From: Rhodanobacter sp.
GTDB lineage: Bacteria; Pseudomonadota; Gammaproteobacteria; Xanthomonadales; Rhodanobacteraceae
Length of the DNA stretch: 64,000 bases
Direction: 5' to 3'
NCBI GenBank assembly: GCA_027450005.1
Contig: DAIDKO010000096.1
Coordinates: 1 to 64,000 of the forward strand
Of this stretch, positions 55,101 through 63,900 are shown in pieces; positions within the stretch are counted from its first letter, which is position 1; the number at the start of each line of letters is the position of its first letter. Below the pieces are notes generated by a model, which had not been told where the DNA came from, did no database searches, and was given only the letters and a program-made list of their open reading frames with translations. The position numbers were made by a program, and so were the translations under genes.

Positions 55101-55294
55101 GCAACTGCTACGTCAACCGCAACCAGATCGGCGCGGTGGTCGGCGTGCAGCCATTCGGCGGCGAAAGCCTCTCGGGCACCGGCCCGAAGGCCGGCGGCCC
55201 GCACTACCTGTTGCGCTTCGCCGGCGAACGCACGCTCACTATCAACACCACCGCCGCTGGCGGCAATGCTTCACTGCTGACGATCGGCGAGTGA
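52139..55294 (+). CDS. putA: Bifunctional proline dehydrogenase / P5C dehydrogenase PutA
   Basis: Oxidises proline to glutamate in two steps, about 1051 residues. The PRODH half contains SVDAEEADRLELSLDII, GLGIVVQAYSKRTPFVIDWL, VRLVKGAYWDAEIKRAQ, FATHNAHSIAAV and EFQRLHGMGTDLY. The aldehyde dehydrogenase half has CISPWNFPLAIFLGQVSAALAAGN, AFTGSTETAW, VAETGGQNAMI (Glu) and SAFQSAGQRCSAARVLFVQ (catalytic Cys), ending VVGVQPFGGESLSGTGPKAGGPHYL. No ribbon-helix-helix repressor domain, so it cannot autoregulate like E. coli PutA. GTG 52139 is chosen because TACAAT, a -10-like box, lies upstream at 52104 within the track's longer version. This remains uncertain. Confidence 0.95.
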   Translation: MTQPILSPELPTGAEPARARITAAWLRDETEAVNDLLAQATLPPAEREQVIDVAAGLVTRVRARATDQSAVESFMRQYDLSSEEGVLLMCVAEALLRIPDKATADKLIRDKLGDADWKKHLGQSESLFVNASTWGLMLTGRLVNLAEETRRDFTGALKRLAGRAGEPAIRLAVRQAMRIMGHQFVMGQTIDEALDRCARKEYAVYRYSYDMLGESALTAETAERYQEDYRRAIARIGARGPFANHTDAPSISVKLSALHPRYEVAKRAIARRDLTAKLLELSQLAMKEGIALSVDAEEADRLELSLDIIGDVFAHPSLAGWNGLGIVVQAYSKRTPFVIDWLIETARAANRRWYVRLVKGAYWDAEIKRAQEQGLAGYPLYTRKPNTDVSYLACARKLFDAGSELIYPQFATHNAHSIAAVHHIARGRPFEFQRLHGMGTDLYAEVIGTQNLNVPCRVYAPVGTHEDLLPYLVRRLLENGANTSFVNRVVDETLPVRELVADPCETVRRFASIPHPRIPLPVNLFGELRKNSMGINFSNDNELKATAEAVNAKSGPWNAAPLVPGGQGNGPAVQVTNPADRRQVVGSYVSADAALVDKALANAVAAQPDWDRLPAASRAAILEHAAEQLEARRAEFIALCVREAGKSLPDAIAEIREAADFLRYYATMARRLFGQPEQLPGPTGESNQLFLNGRGVFVCISPWNFPLAIFLGQVSAALAAGNSVIAKPAEQTSLIGHAAVKLLHDAGVPEAVLQYLPGDGAVVGAALTRDPRVAGVAFTGSTETAWAINRALAARNAPIAALVAETGGQNAMIADSSALPEQIVKDVIASAFQSAGQRCSAARVLFVQEDIADKVIGMLAGAMAELKVGDPGQLSTDVGPVIDEDAKKILVDHAARMDKEAKKIAEVALDPAATAHGTFFAPRAYEIPALSTLTREVFGPVLHVLRWKGSELKQVVEQINATGYGLTLGVHSRIDDTVEYIRSHARVGNCYVNRNQIGAVVGVQPFGGESLSGTGPKAGGPHYLLRFAGERTLTINTTAAGGNASLLTIGE

Positions 55295-55305
55295 GCCATC
55301 GCCGC

Positions 55306-55337
55306 GCCCACGCTCCCAATCCGTTGGGAGCGTGGGC
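55306..55337 (+). terminator. putA terminator-like hairpin
   Basis: Perfect 14-base arms GCCCACGCTCCCAA/TTGGGAGCGTGGGC with a TCCG loop, 12 bases after the putA stop. No T tract follows. Confidence 0.65.
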
Positions 55338-55420
55338 TGAGGCGAAGGGGAAATGCTTTTCGGCATTGGCGTGATGCCGACGCAGCGAGTCGCTTCGCGC
55401 CATGGCTCAGGAGCGCCTGC

Positions 55421-56302
55421 ATGGCAAGACAACAGCGGAGAGGGCAAGCCGAAGTCACCCGCTGGATGGGGCCGTTGCTCGACTGCTTGCGCGCACTCGG
55501 TGGTTCGGCCAAGCCGCAGGAAGTATCACGGTGGATCGCGCACGAACAGCATCTGTCTCGCGAAATTACCGAAGCCACTCTCAAATCCGGCGCCAATCGT
55601 TTCCATAACCAGGTGCAATGGGCACGCCAGTACTTGGTGTGGGAAGGCTTGCTGGATGACAGCCGCCGCGGTATCTGGACGCTGACTCCATTGGGTTGGA
55701 AAACCCATCTCGACGAGGATGCGTCGCACGGTCTCTTTCTCAATCGAGCGAAGACCAATCAGGCCGAACGCAAGCAGCACGCGGAAACAGCACCGCACGC
55801 CGAACCCGAACTGGCCGAGACCCAGCCACCCGGAGAAGCCCGCGATCTGGACCTGCTCGACATCCTCAAGTCCCTGCCGCCGCACGGCTTCGAGCTGATC
55901 TGCGGTCGCCTCCTGCGCGAGCACGGATTCGAGGACGTGGAAGTCACCCAGCGCTCGCGCGACGGAGGCATCGACGGCTATGGCCTGCTACGTCTCAGCC
56001 CCTTCGTGAGCCTGCGTGTCGCGTTCCAGGCCAAACGCTACAAGGATGTCGTCGCACGAAGCGCCGTAGGCGAATTCCGCAATGCACTGCTGGGCCGAGC
56101 CGAGAAGGGGGTGTTCATCACCACTGGACGGTTCACGCAAGACGCTGAATCCGAAGCGACGCGCGATGGCGTGGTGCCAATCGAGCTCATCGACGGCGAG
56201 CAACTGGTGGAACTGTTCCAGGACAAGCTCATCGGCGTAAAGCCCAGGACGATCTTTGAGATCGACCACGCATTCTTCAACGAATTCCGCCGCGAAGCCT
56301 GA
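55421..56302 (+). CDS. Mrr-type restriction endonuclease
   Basis: A 293-residue protein with the Mrr plan. An N-terminal winged-helix domain of about 1-110 (WMGPLLDCLRALGGSAKPQEVSRWIA, WARQYLVWEGLLDDSRRGIWTLTPLGW) leads through a charged linker to a C-terminal nuclease of about 150-290 (DILKSLPPHGFELICGRLLREHGFEDVEVTQRSRDGGIDGYGLL then VAFQAKRY). The D-G-G-I-D-G and Q-A-K residues form the PD-(D/E)xK catalytic set. Mrr enzymes cut methylated foreign DNA. It stands alone, without a methyltransferase, next to a recombination scar, so it may have arrived horizontally. Confidence 0.88.
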   Translation: MARQQRRGQAEVTRWMGPLLDCLRALGGSAKPQEVSRWIAHEQHLSREITEATLKSGANRFHNQVQWARQYLVWEGLLDDSRRGIWTLTPLGWKTHLDEDASHGLFLNRAKTNQAERKQHAETAPHAEPELAETQPPGEARDLDLLDILKSLPPHGFELICGRLLREHGFEDVEVTQRSRDGGIDGYGLLRLSPFVSLRVAFQAKRYKDVVARSAVGEFRNALLGRAEKGVFITTGRFTQDAESEATRDGVVPIELIDGEQLVELFQDKLIGVKPRTIFEIDHAFFNEFRREA

Positions 56303-56393
56303 GGCAAGACGGCGCACCCACGTACGCGCCATGCTGGCAAGAGTAATTAACTGATGCTTGATATGTGCTCATACCTATCTATAAATACTCACG

Positions 56394-56588
56394 ATGAGCA
56401 ATCAATATCGGATAAGCGAATTCGCCCAACGTATCGGTCGAGCGACGAGCACGATTCGTCGCTGGGAACGAGAGGGCAAACTGACCGCCAAGCACCTTCC
56501 ATCCGGCCAGCGTTATTTTGACGAATCGGGAAGAGCGTCAAGAGGCTTCAGTTGGGCGGCGAAAGCCGCGTCAACGAAGTGCGGATAA
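56394..56588 (+). pseudogene. Fragment of IS607-type MerR/serine-recombinase gene
   Basis: First 45 or so residues, MSNQYRISEFAQRIGRATST then IRRWEREGKLTAKHLPSGQRYF, match the MerR-like helix-turn-helix head of IS607 TnpA recombinases. After DES the sequence departs into unrelated codons and stops; the catalytic resolvase domain and the tnpB partner are missing. AT content is higher than around it. Either a deleted IS607 remnant or, less likely, a short stand-alone excisionase-type protein. Confidence 0.65.
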
Positions 56589-56619
56589 ATCCTATGAGCA
56601 ACTTTGCTCAAGTGTATAG

Positions 56620-57054
56620 GAACAGCACTACCGCAAGCAGTTCGACGTCAACGTACTGGGGCTGCTGCTGACCACCCAGGCGGCAGCGAAACATCTGGGC
56701 CAGGGCGGTAGCATCATCAACATCGGCTCGCTGGTCAGCCGCATCACCCCGCCGGCTTCGGCGGTGTACACGGCCACCAAGTCGGCGGTGGAAGGCATCA
56801 CCGGCGCGCTGGCACGTGAACTGGGCCCGCGCGGCATAAGCGTCAACGCGCTGTACCCGGGCCTGGTCGAAACGGAAGGCACGCACAGCGCCGGCTTTAT
56901 CGGCTCCGACTTCCACACCCAAGCCGCGTCGGAGACGCCGCTGGGCCGTATTGGCCAGCCGCAGGACATTGCCTCCATCGCGGTCTTCCTCGCATCCGAC
57001 GACGCCGGCTGGCTCACCGGCGAAAAGCTCTACGCCAGCGGAGGCCTGCGCTGA
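56620..57054 (+). pseudogene. 5'-truncated short-chain dehydrogenase
   Basis: The frame carries the second half of an SDR: HYRKQFDVNVLGLLLTTQAA, INIGSLVSRITPPASAVYTATKSAVEGI with catalytic Ser-Tyr-Lys, ISVNALYPGLVETEG and GRIGQPQDIASIAVFLASDDAGWLTGEKLYASGGLR. The NAD-binding TGxxxGIG and NNAG parts are absent; an in-frame TAG at 56617 immediately precedes the homology. The break coincides with the end of the IS607-like fragment, so an insertion or deletion removed the front. The track's ATG at 56764 would give only a non-functional tail. Confidence 0.82.
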
Positions 57055-57100
57055 CCGCCATCGGCGGCAACGTACTGGGGGCGTCGGCGACGTGACCTGT

Positions 57101-57135
57101 GACCGCCCGCTTGCGCAATACGCGAGCGGGCGGTC
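57101..57135. terminator. Hairpin after the SDR remnant
   Basis: Arms GACCGCCCGCT/AGCGGGCGGTC with a 13-base loop in the gap between the SDR remnant and the aldehyde dehydrogenase. No T run. Probably the original SDR terminator. Confidence 0.5.
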
Positions 57136-57269
57136 GCGTCGACGCACCGCGAATCCGCGGCATAGGCAGGCGCTCGGTTGCGTTGGCGTTTCGTCGCCGG
57201 ATCGCCGCCCCGCGCCGGCATCACGCCACCGGGCATGTGGAGCGTTGAACTTCGCGTAAGATTCCCACC

Positions 57270-58670
57270 ATGACAGATCTCGACCATAGCCTGAGCCGCC
57301 TGCGCGAGGCGCAGGCGCGCGAACCGTTGCCGGCCTGGGCGCCACGTGTCGAACGCCTTCGCGCGCTGGAACGCCTGCTGCTGGCGCACCGCGCGGAGAT
57401 CGCCGCGGCAATCCACGCCGACTTCGGCAACCGCCCGATGGAGGAAACCGAGCTCCTGGAGGTCTTCCCCAGCCTCTCGGCGGTGCGCCACGCATTGCGC
57501 CATGGCAAGCGCTGGATGCGGCCGAAGCGGCGTTTCGCCGACCTGCTGTTCCTGCCCGCGCATATCGAACTGCGTCCGCAGCCGCTGGGCGTGGTCGGCA
57601 TCATCGTGCCGTGGAACTACCCGCTCTACCTCGCCGTGGGGCCGCTGGTCGACGCGCTGGCGGCAGGCAACCGCGCGATGCTGAAAATGAGCGAATACAC
57701 GCCGGGTTTCTCCGCGCTGTTCGCCGAACTCGTGGCCAAATACTTTCGCAACGACGAAGTGTGGGTGGTGAATGGCGATGCCGCCGTGGGCCAAGCGTTC
57801 GCCGCGCTGCCGTTCGACCACCTGCTGTTCACCGGCTCCACCGCGGTGGGCCATCACGTGATGCGCGCCGCCTCGGCCAACCTGACCCCGGTAACGCTGG
57901 AGTTGGGCGGCAAGTCGCCGGCGCTGATCGGCCCCGGGGCGCGACTTGAGCACGCGGCCGAGCGCATCGTGTTCGGCAAACTGATCAACGCCGGACAGAC
58001 CTGCATAGCTCCCGACTACGTGCTGCTGCCGCGCGCGCGCGTGGCGGAATTCACCGCCGCCGCGCGGGCCGCGGCGGCGCGCCTGTACCCTGATCTGGCG
58101 CGCAATGCGCAATACGCCAGCATCGCCACCGAGCGCCACTACGCGCGGCTGTCCACGCTACGCGACGAGGCGAAGGCCGCCGGCGCCATCGTCGAGCCGC
58201 TGTCCGACGCCGCGCCCGACGCTGGGCGCCGCCTGCTGCCGCCCGTCATGCTGGCTGACGTGCGCGACGACATGACGGTGATGCAGGAGGAAATCTTCGG
58301 CCCGTTGCTGCCGTTGGTGCCCTATGACACGTTGGACGAGGCGATCGCCTTCGTCCGCGCGCGCCCGCATCCGCTTGCGCTGTACCTGTTCGAGACCGAA
58401 CAGAAGCTGATCGACCGCGTGCTCGCAGGCACCCACGCCGGCGGCGTCACCGTCAACGACACGCTCTACCACATCGCCCAGCACGGCCTGCCGTTCGGCG
58501 GCGTCGGCGCTTCCGGCATGGGGGGTTACCACGGCGAAGCGGGCTTCCGCACCTTCTCGCACCTGAAGCCCGTGTTCCGCCAAGCGCGCTGGAACGGCGT
58601 GGGGCTACTCAACCCGCCTTATGGAGTGCGTTTCAAGCGCATGCTGGCGCTGATGCTTAAGCGCGGTTGA
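57270..58670 (+). CDS. Coniferyl-aldehyde-type dehydrogenase
   Basis: NAD(P)-dependent aldehyde dehydrogenase of 466 residues in the subgroup with coniferyl aldehyde dehydrogenase and membrane-associated fatty aldehyde dehydrogenases. LGVVGIIVPWNYPLYLAVGPLVDALAAGN, FTGSTAVGHHVM, VTLELGGKSPALIG (Glu), INAGQTCIAPDYVLLP (catalytic Cys) and QEEIFGPLLPLVPYDTLDEAI. The C-terminal NPPYGVRFKRMLALMLKRG is characteristic of this subgroup. The true substrate could be aromatic or long-chain aldehydes; a FadL porin lies next to it, convergent. Confidence 0.92.
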   Translation: MTDLDHSLSRLREAQAREPLPAWAPRVERLRALERLLLAHRAEIAAAIHADFGNRPMEETELLEVFPSLSAVRHALRHGKRWMRPKRRFADLLFLPAHIELRPQPLGVVGIIVPWNYPLYLAVGPLVDALAAGNRAMLKMSEYTPGFSALFAELVAKYFRNDEVWVVNGDAAVGQAFAALPFDHLLFTGSTAVGHHVMRAASANLTPVTLELGGKSPALIGPGARLEHAAERIVFGKLINAGQTCIAPDYVLLPRARVAEFTAAARAAAARLYPDLARNAQYASIATERHYARLSTLRDEAKAAGAIVEPLSDAAPDAGRRLLPPVMLADVRDDMTVMQEEIFGPLLPLVPYDTLDEAIAFVRARPHPLALYLFETEQKLIDRVLAGTHAGGVTVNDTLYHIAQHGLPFGGVGASGMGGYHGEAGFRTFSHLKPVFRQARWNGVGLLNPPYGVRFKRMLALMLKRG

Positions 58671-58685
58671 AGCCAGCAGGCCTAC

Positions 58686-58723
58686 GAAAAGGCCTCCCCG
58701 AGAACTTACGGAGAGGCCTTTTC
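58686..58723. terminator. Bidirectional terminator
   Basis: Fifteen-base arms GAAAAGGCCTCCCCG/CGGAGAGGCCTTTTC with one wobble pair, T4 runs on both strands, between the convergent aldehyde dehydrogenase and FadL genes. The remaining 58724-58901 shows nothing else. Confidence 0.85.
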
Positions 58724-58901
58724 AAATCAAATGCAGAAACGCCTGTCTGAGGGCGGAAAAGTGCTGTCATTCACTTTCCTGACTCGTCGAATCCGGACCG
58801 CGCCGACCTCGGCTCCGCGGGTTGGTCGCTGACGCGCTCGGCACACGAGCGATCCATCCTTGGATCGCGCTTTCAGGCCGTCTTGCGCCGGCCGGAAGTC
58901 A

Positions 58902-60428
58902 TCAGAACTTGTACTGCGCGGACAGGCTGAGCAGGTTGCCGTAGTCGTTGAAGCTGCCGGTGAGCACGTCGCCGGTGGCGCTGACGGCGCCGTCCACACC
59001 CGCATGGCTCACGAAGATGTGGGCGTACGAGGCGTTGATCTCGAAGTTCTTGCTGGCCTTGTACCCGATACCGAACGCGAGCATGCGGCGGGCGCCGTCG
59101 GGCACGCGCGGGTCACGGTTGCTGGCCGTCATCGGAGCCTGGTCGACCGAGACGCCGGCGCGCAGGGTCAGCCGGCTGGTCGCGTAGTACTCGCCGCCCA
59201 CCGCGATGTAATAGGTGTCGCGCCAGTTGAACGGCAACACGGTGGCAGGCTGCCCCGCATTGGCGTAGTTCAGCGTGAGGCTGCGCATCACGCTCCACTG
59301 CGTCCACGACACGTCGGCGCCGAGGCCGAACTTGTCTTCCTGATGCCAGTAGCTCAACGTGGCGACGGCCGGATTGGTGAGGCGCGCGGTGCCCTCGGTG
59401 TGCTGGAACGGCGGAATGCTGCCGGAAAGCTGCGGGTTCGCCAGCAACAGGTCGTAGCCGGCCGTGGTGGTGAAGTTGGCGGTGCCATGGATGTCATGGC
59501 TGATGCGCGAGCGATAATTCAGGCCCACGCGATCGTTGGCGGTCGGCTTCCAGTACGTGCCCACCTGCCAGCCCCAGGCCCACTTGTGGCCCTTGACGGC
59601 GGCGTAGCCGTCCACTCCGGGCGGAGTCAACGCGGCCACGCCTGCCGCAGCGGCACCCGCCTGCTGCTGGGCCTGCGCCGAGATCATCGCGATCTGCGCC
59701 TGGGCCGCTGCCGGCGTCATTACGCCAGCCGCTACCGCGGCCTGGATCTGTGCAACCGCCGCCGCCACCTGCGTGGCCGCGTTGGTGGCGATACCTTGCT
59801 GGATGCCCAAGCCAACGGCATTGAAGTTGATCGCGTTGGTCAGGTCGGCATCGGTGCGCTCGGCGATGGCACTGGCGCCGACGCTCCACTCGTCGTTGAC
59901 CTTGAACGAAGCCGACAGAGTGGCGTCGGAGGACCTCAGCGAGGTCTTGATGGCGTCGTAGCGGCCCATCCAATTGTTGTTGTACTCGGTCTGGAAGCCG
60001 AACGGCACGCCGAGCGCGAAGCCGAGGTTGACCCGATCGCTGACCTTGGTGGCGATGGCCAGCGCCGGCACCGGCAGCGTGGTGCCGGCATCGCCACCGT
60101 TGCCGCCACTGATCGGCTGGCCGGTCACGTCGTGCGCACTGCCGCTGAACCTGGCGCTGAAGTTGATTGCGGTGATGTCGGCCTGCATATGGGTGCCGTT
60201 GAGGTCGCTCATCGCCGCCGGATTGTTCTCCACCACCGATACGTCACCGCCGGCCGTGGTGGAGCCCGCATAGGCGCGCCCCATGCCCTGAGCACTGTTC
60301 TCATGCAGTTGGAAGGCGCTGGCGTGGGCCATGCCCGGCGCAACCAGAGCGCCCGCAACGGCCGCGCTGAGCGCAGCGAGCGCCAATGGACGGGAGCCGT
60401 TCGGGAGGAAACGATTGGACTTGTGCAT
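58902..60428 (-). CDS. FadL/OmpP1/TodX outer-membrane channel
   Basis: Hydrophobic-substrate channel of 508 residues, probably for long-chain fatty acids or aromatics. ATG 60428 has AGGAG upstream. It has a signal peptide ending GMAHA, then the N-terminal hatch segment SAFQLHENSAQGMGRAYAGSTTAGGDVSVVENNPAAM, which carries the FadL NPA motif. The beta-barrel closes with LLSLSAQYKF. Odd feature: about 70 residues of Ala/Gln-rich helical sequence (NAATQVAAAVAQIQAAVAAG onward) inserted before GYAAVKGHKWAWGW. Convergent with the aldehyde dehydrogenase. Confidence 0.92.
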   Translation of the reverse strand: MHKSNRFLPNGSRPLALAALSAAVAGALVAPGMAHASAFQLHENSAQGMGRAYAGSTTAGGDVSVVENNPAAMSDLNGTHMQADITAINFSARFSGSAHDVTGQPISGGNGGDAGTTLPVPALAIATKVSDRVNLGFALGVPFGFQTEYNNNWMGRYDAIKTSLRSSDATLSASFKVNDEWSVGASAIAERTDADLTNAINFNAVGLGIQQGIATNAATQVAAAVAQIQAAVAAGVMTPAAAQAQIAMISAQAQQQAGAAAAGVAALTPPGVDGYAAVKGHKWAWGWQVGTYWKPTANDRVGLNYRSRISHDIHGTANFTTTAGYDLLLANPQLSGSIPPFQHTEGTARLTNPAVATLSYWHQEDKFGLGADVSWTQWSVMRSLTLNYANAGQPATVLPFNWRDTYYIAVGGEYYATSRLTLRAGVSVDQAPMTASNRDPRVPDGARRMLAFGIGYKASKNFEINASYAHIFVSHAGVDGAVSATGDVLTGSFNDYGNLLSLSAQYKF

Positions 60429-60613
60429 GACGCACTCCTGCAGCTCAGGCAAATGGGCTAGTGTGGGTGGGTCGCATAAAATTCAAACGACTGTTTAACA
60501 TTCGCGACCGCACTGTGCCTGCCTGTTCCGAGGTTTGCAAGGGCCGGCGCAGCAAACGGCGCGGCCGTTGCGGGGATAATGCGCGCCGACGCAAACGCTG
60601 CCGGGGACCCATC

Positions 60614-60907
60614 ATGCAATGCTACGTCTACGCCAGCTGCCGCAAGCCGGATGCCTATCTGTGGCTGGCCAAACGCGACGGTTTCGACGTGCTGCCCGAG
60701 TCTTTGCGCGAGGCGCTTGGCAAGCTGCGCTTCGCACTCGAGCTGCAACTGGATGTGCGGCGTCGCCTGCCCCGCGAAGACACCGCACAGGTGCTGGCGC
60801 ACCTGCGCGAGCGGGGCTGGCACCTGCAGCTGCCACCGGAAGGCGCGCTCGCCGGCGCGAACCATCCCGCCTACGGCGCCGCCCTGCATGATGCGCCGGG
60901 CGATTGA
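60614..60907 (+). CDS. YcgL-domain protein
   Basis: A 97-residue protein of the YcgL family: MQCYVYASCRKPDAYLWLAKRDGFDVLPESL, then the helical part and RGWHLQLPPEG. Function unknown; the family is widespread in gammaproteobacteria, often beside rnd. ATG 60614 gives the family length; the track's start at 60461 adds 51 unrelated residues. Followed after 59 bases by the ankyrin gene. Confidence 0.93.
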   Translation: MQCYVYASCRKPDAYLWLAKRDGFDVLPESLREALGKLRFALELQLDVRRRLPREDTAQVLAHLRERGWHLQLPPEGALAGANHPAYGAALHDAPGD

Positions 60908-60966
60908 TCAAGCCGCGTTAACGTGAGGTTACCGTCTGGCATCCTCACGCTTCCTATACTGTCTGG

Positions 60967-63900
60967 ATGACCCAAACCCATTCGCGCCGACGCCCCACGT
61001 TCCTGCAGGCACTCGCCTGGTTCATTCCCGGTCTGCTCGCCGTGGCGCTGGCCGGCCTGGTGGCCCACCCGCTGACCCTGATCCCGTTGCTGCTGGCAAA
61101 CGCGCTGACCATGGCCGCTGTGTGCCACGCGATCGGCTTCGAGCCCGAGCCCAGCTTCTCGCGCACCGTCCTGCGTCGCGGCGCTGCGCATCTGGTGATG
61201 CTCACCGGCTACGCGGTGATCGTGTTCGCGCTGGTGGCATGGCCGATGCTCTCGCTGTCGCAATCGCACAGCCTGTCCGCCACGCTGGCGCTGGTCGCCA
61301 CCCTGGTGCTGGCGCTGGCCGTCCTGTGGCGCCCATGGCCCGCCTTCGGCCTGGTGTTCGTGTGGGACGACGCGTACCCGGCCCGCCACGACGGCTCGTG
61401 GATTTTCACCGCCACGCTGCGCAGCCTGATGTTCGGCCGCCATCTCGCGCGCGAGGAGCGCTTCTTCAGCCACTTCCTGCCCGCCTCGCTGGCCTTGCTG
61501 GCGATGACCTGGTGCGCCATCGCGCTGAGCGGCCTGTACGGCATGCTGCCGCCGGAAATCCGGACCGCCGCGCTCGCGCTGTATGGCGTGCTGGTGTTGC
61601 CGCTGGGTTGCCTGGTGCTGGCCAACCGCACCTTGCGCGCCTTGCTGTGCGCGCAGCATGACCGCCATCGTCGGCGGGTCGAGCACGCCGCTGAGATGGC
61701 TGCCACCCCAGTCGAAGTCACGCTACTGACCGAGCGGGAACGCACTGCCGGCGCGCCCGAACAGGCTGCTGCGCTGCTCGCCGCCACCCGCGACGGCGAC
61801 ATCGAGCGTGCGCTGGCACTGGTCGAAGCCGGTGCCGATCCAGCGACCGCGCCGCCCGCCGGCGACCGCGACCAGCGTCCGGTGCTGATGCTCGCCGCGC
61901 TGCTGCCGGACACCCGGCTACTACGTACGCTGATCGCCAAGGGCGCCGACGTCAACCACGCCACGGGCGGGCTCACGCCGCTGCTGGCCGCCACCCGCGA
62001 CAGCGTGCATGGCCGCGCCGAAGCGGTGATGACACTACTGGCCAACGGCGCCGATCCGCTCGCCGCCGATGCCGAAGGCCGCACCGCCCTGCACGGCGCG
62101 GTGCTGTGCGAGGAGCCGATGGTGGCGGCGATGCTGCTGGATGCCGGCGCACCGGTCAACGCGCTGGACCAGGCCGGCGCCAGTCCGCTCGCGGTGGCCT
62201 GCCGCGCCGCCAACTGGCCGCTAGCGAAATTCCTGCTGGAGCACGGCGCAAAGCCCGCACCGGCCAACGGCGAGCCTGCGCTGGTCGCTGCCGCCGGTAT
62301 CGCCGACGATGATCCCGCCGGGGTGAAGCTTCTGCTCAAGCACCGTGCTGCCGTGAACGCGGTGGACGCACTTCGCCGCAGTGCATTGATCGCCGCCGCC
62401 GCCGAAGGCCACGAACAGATCGCCCGCGCGCTGTGCGCCGCCGGTGCCGATGTCATGCTGGCCGACCATCGCGGCAGCACCGCACTAATGGAAGCCGCGC
62501 GTGCCGGCGCGGTGGGCATCGTGCAGCGATTGGCCGAGGCGCAGCCCGATGCTCGCGTGCGCGACAGCCATGGCCGCGACGCGCTCACCCTTGCCTGCCA
62601 GTCGCCGCGCGCGCATGCCGATACCGTGCGCGCCCTGCTCGCACTGGGCGCCGAGCCGAAAACGCCCGGCAACGATGGCCGCAGCGCGCTCGACCATGCC
62701 GCCGCTGCCGGTCGCTGGGACCTGGTCGCCCTGCTCGATCCGGAAACCCCGCTGCCGGCCAGCCTCGGCCGGGCGGCGCTGTCCAGCGGCTCCGATACGC
62801 CGTCGCACCTGCTCGATGCGCTGCGATTCGGACACTGGGCCATCGTTTCCGGCTTCGCCGCGCGCGTGCGCGAGTGGCCGCAGGCGCAGCTTGCCCAGCT
62901 TTATCTCGACCTGGCCCAGCCCGGCCTAGGCCAGGCGCGACGCTGGTTGCTGGATCACGGCCTGGCCGCCGAGGCACGCCTGGCCGCGCAACAGCCCGAC
63001 GACGAACAGGGTGACGAAGTGGCCGACGACGGCGAGCGCGCCGCGCTGCCGCCGCTGGGGCGCCGACTGTTCGATGCCTTGCTGCTACAGCTTCCTGCTT
63101 CCACCGAAGCCGTCGAGGACCTGCTGCAGGCCGGTGCCACGCCCGCTGGCGCCGGCCTGCTCGCGCAGGCGCTGCAACGCCTCGGTGGCTCTGCGCAGGG
63201 TGCGGCCTTGCTGCTGACGCTGCTGGAGCGCGGCGCCGATCCGTTCGGCCCCGATGCGCGCGAGCGCACGCCGCTGCACCTTGCCGCGGCGAACGGGCAA
63301 ACGGAGGTACTGCAGGTGCTGCTGGCACGCGGCTGCAATCCGAACGCCTGCGATCGCGACGGCCGCACGCCGCTGTTCGCCGCTCTGGAGCACGGCGAAG
63401 CCTCGCTGCCGCTGGTGCGCGCGCTGATCGCCCACGGCGCTGATGCCGAGTCCAGCGACGCCAACGGCGAGACTCCGCTGGGCCTGGCGCTGGAGCATCC
63501 GGCTGTCGAGCGCTGGCTGAACTGGGACCGCTGGCCGCGCCCACGCCGTCCATTGCGCGCCGACGACCTGCCCGCGGCAGCGCAGGCCGGTGCGCTGGTC
63601 GCCGTGCAGCGATTGCTGGAACTGGGTTTTGCCGTCGACACCGTCGACGCGCACGGCGCCAGCGCACTGTTGCACGCCTGCGGCGCGGGCCACCGCGAAA
63701 TCGCCGCCTGCCTGCTCGAAGCCGGTGCCGATACCGCGCTGGCTGCTGCCAACGGCATCACCCCGCTAGCCGCCGCGGTGACCGGCGGTCGCGAGAGCAC
63801 GGTAACGCTGCTCCTGCAGCACAAGGCCGAGATCGACCAGCGCCTGCCGAACCAGAGCACCGCGTTGATGGTGGCCGCCGCGATGGGTCGCCCCGAACTG

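Noticed and set aside
56649-57080. 13-base direct repeat CAACGTACTGGGG at 56649 and 57068, as possible insertion-site duplication
   Set aside because: One copy is inside coding sequence conserved in SDR proteins, and the repeats do not flank the mobile fragment.
61209-62843. 544-residue Ser/Ala-rich minus-strand ORF
   Set aside because: Antisense of the ankyrin gene; composition reflects complemented ankyrin codons.
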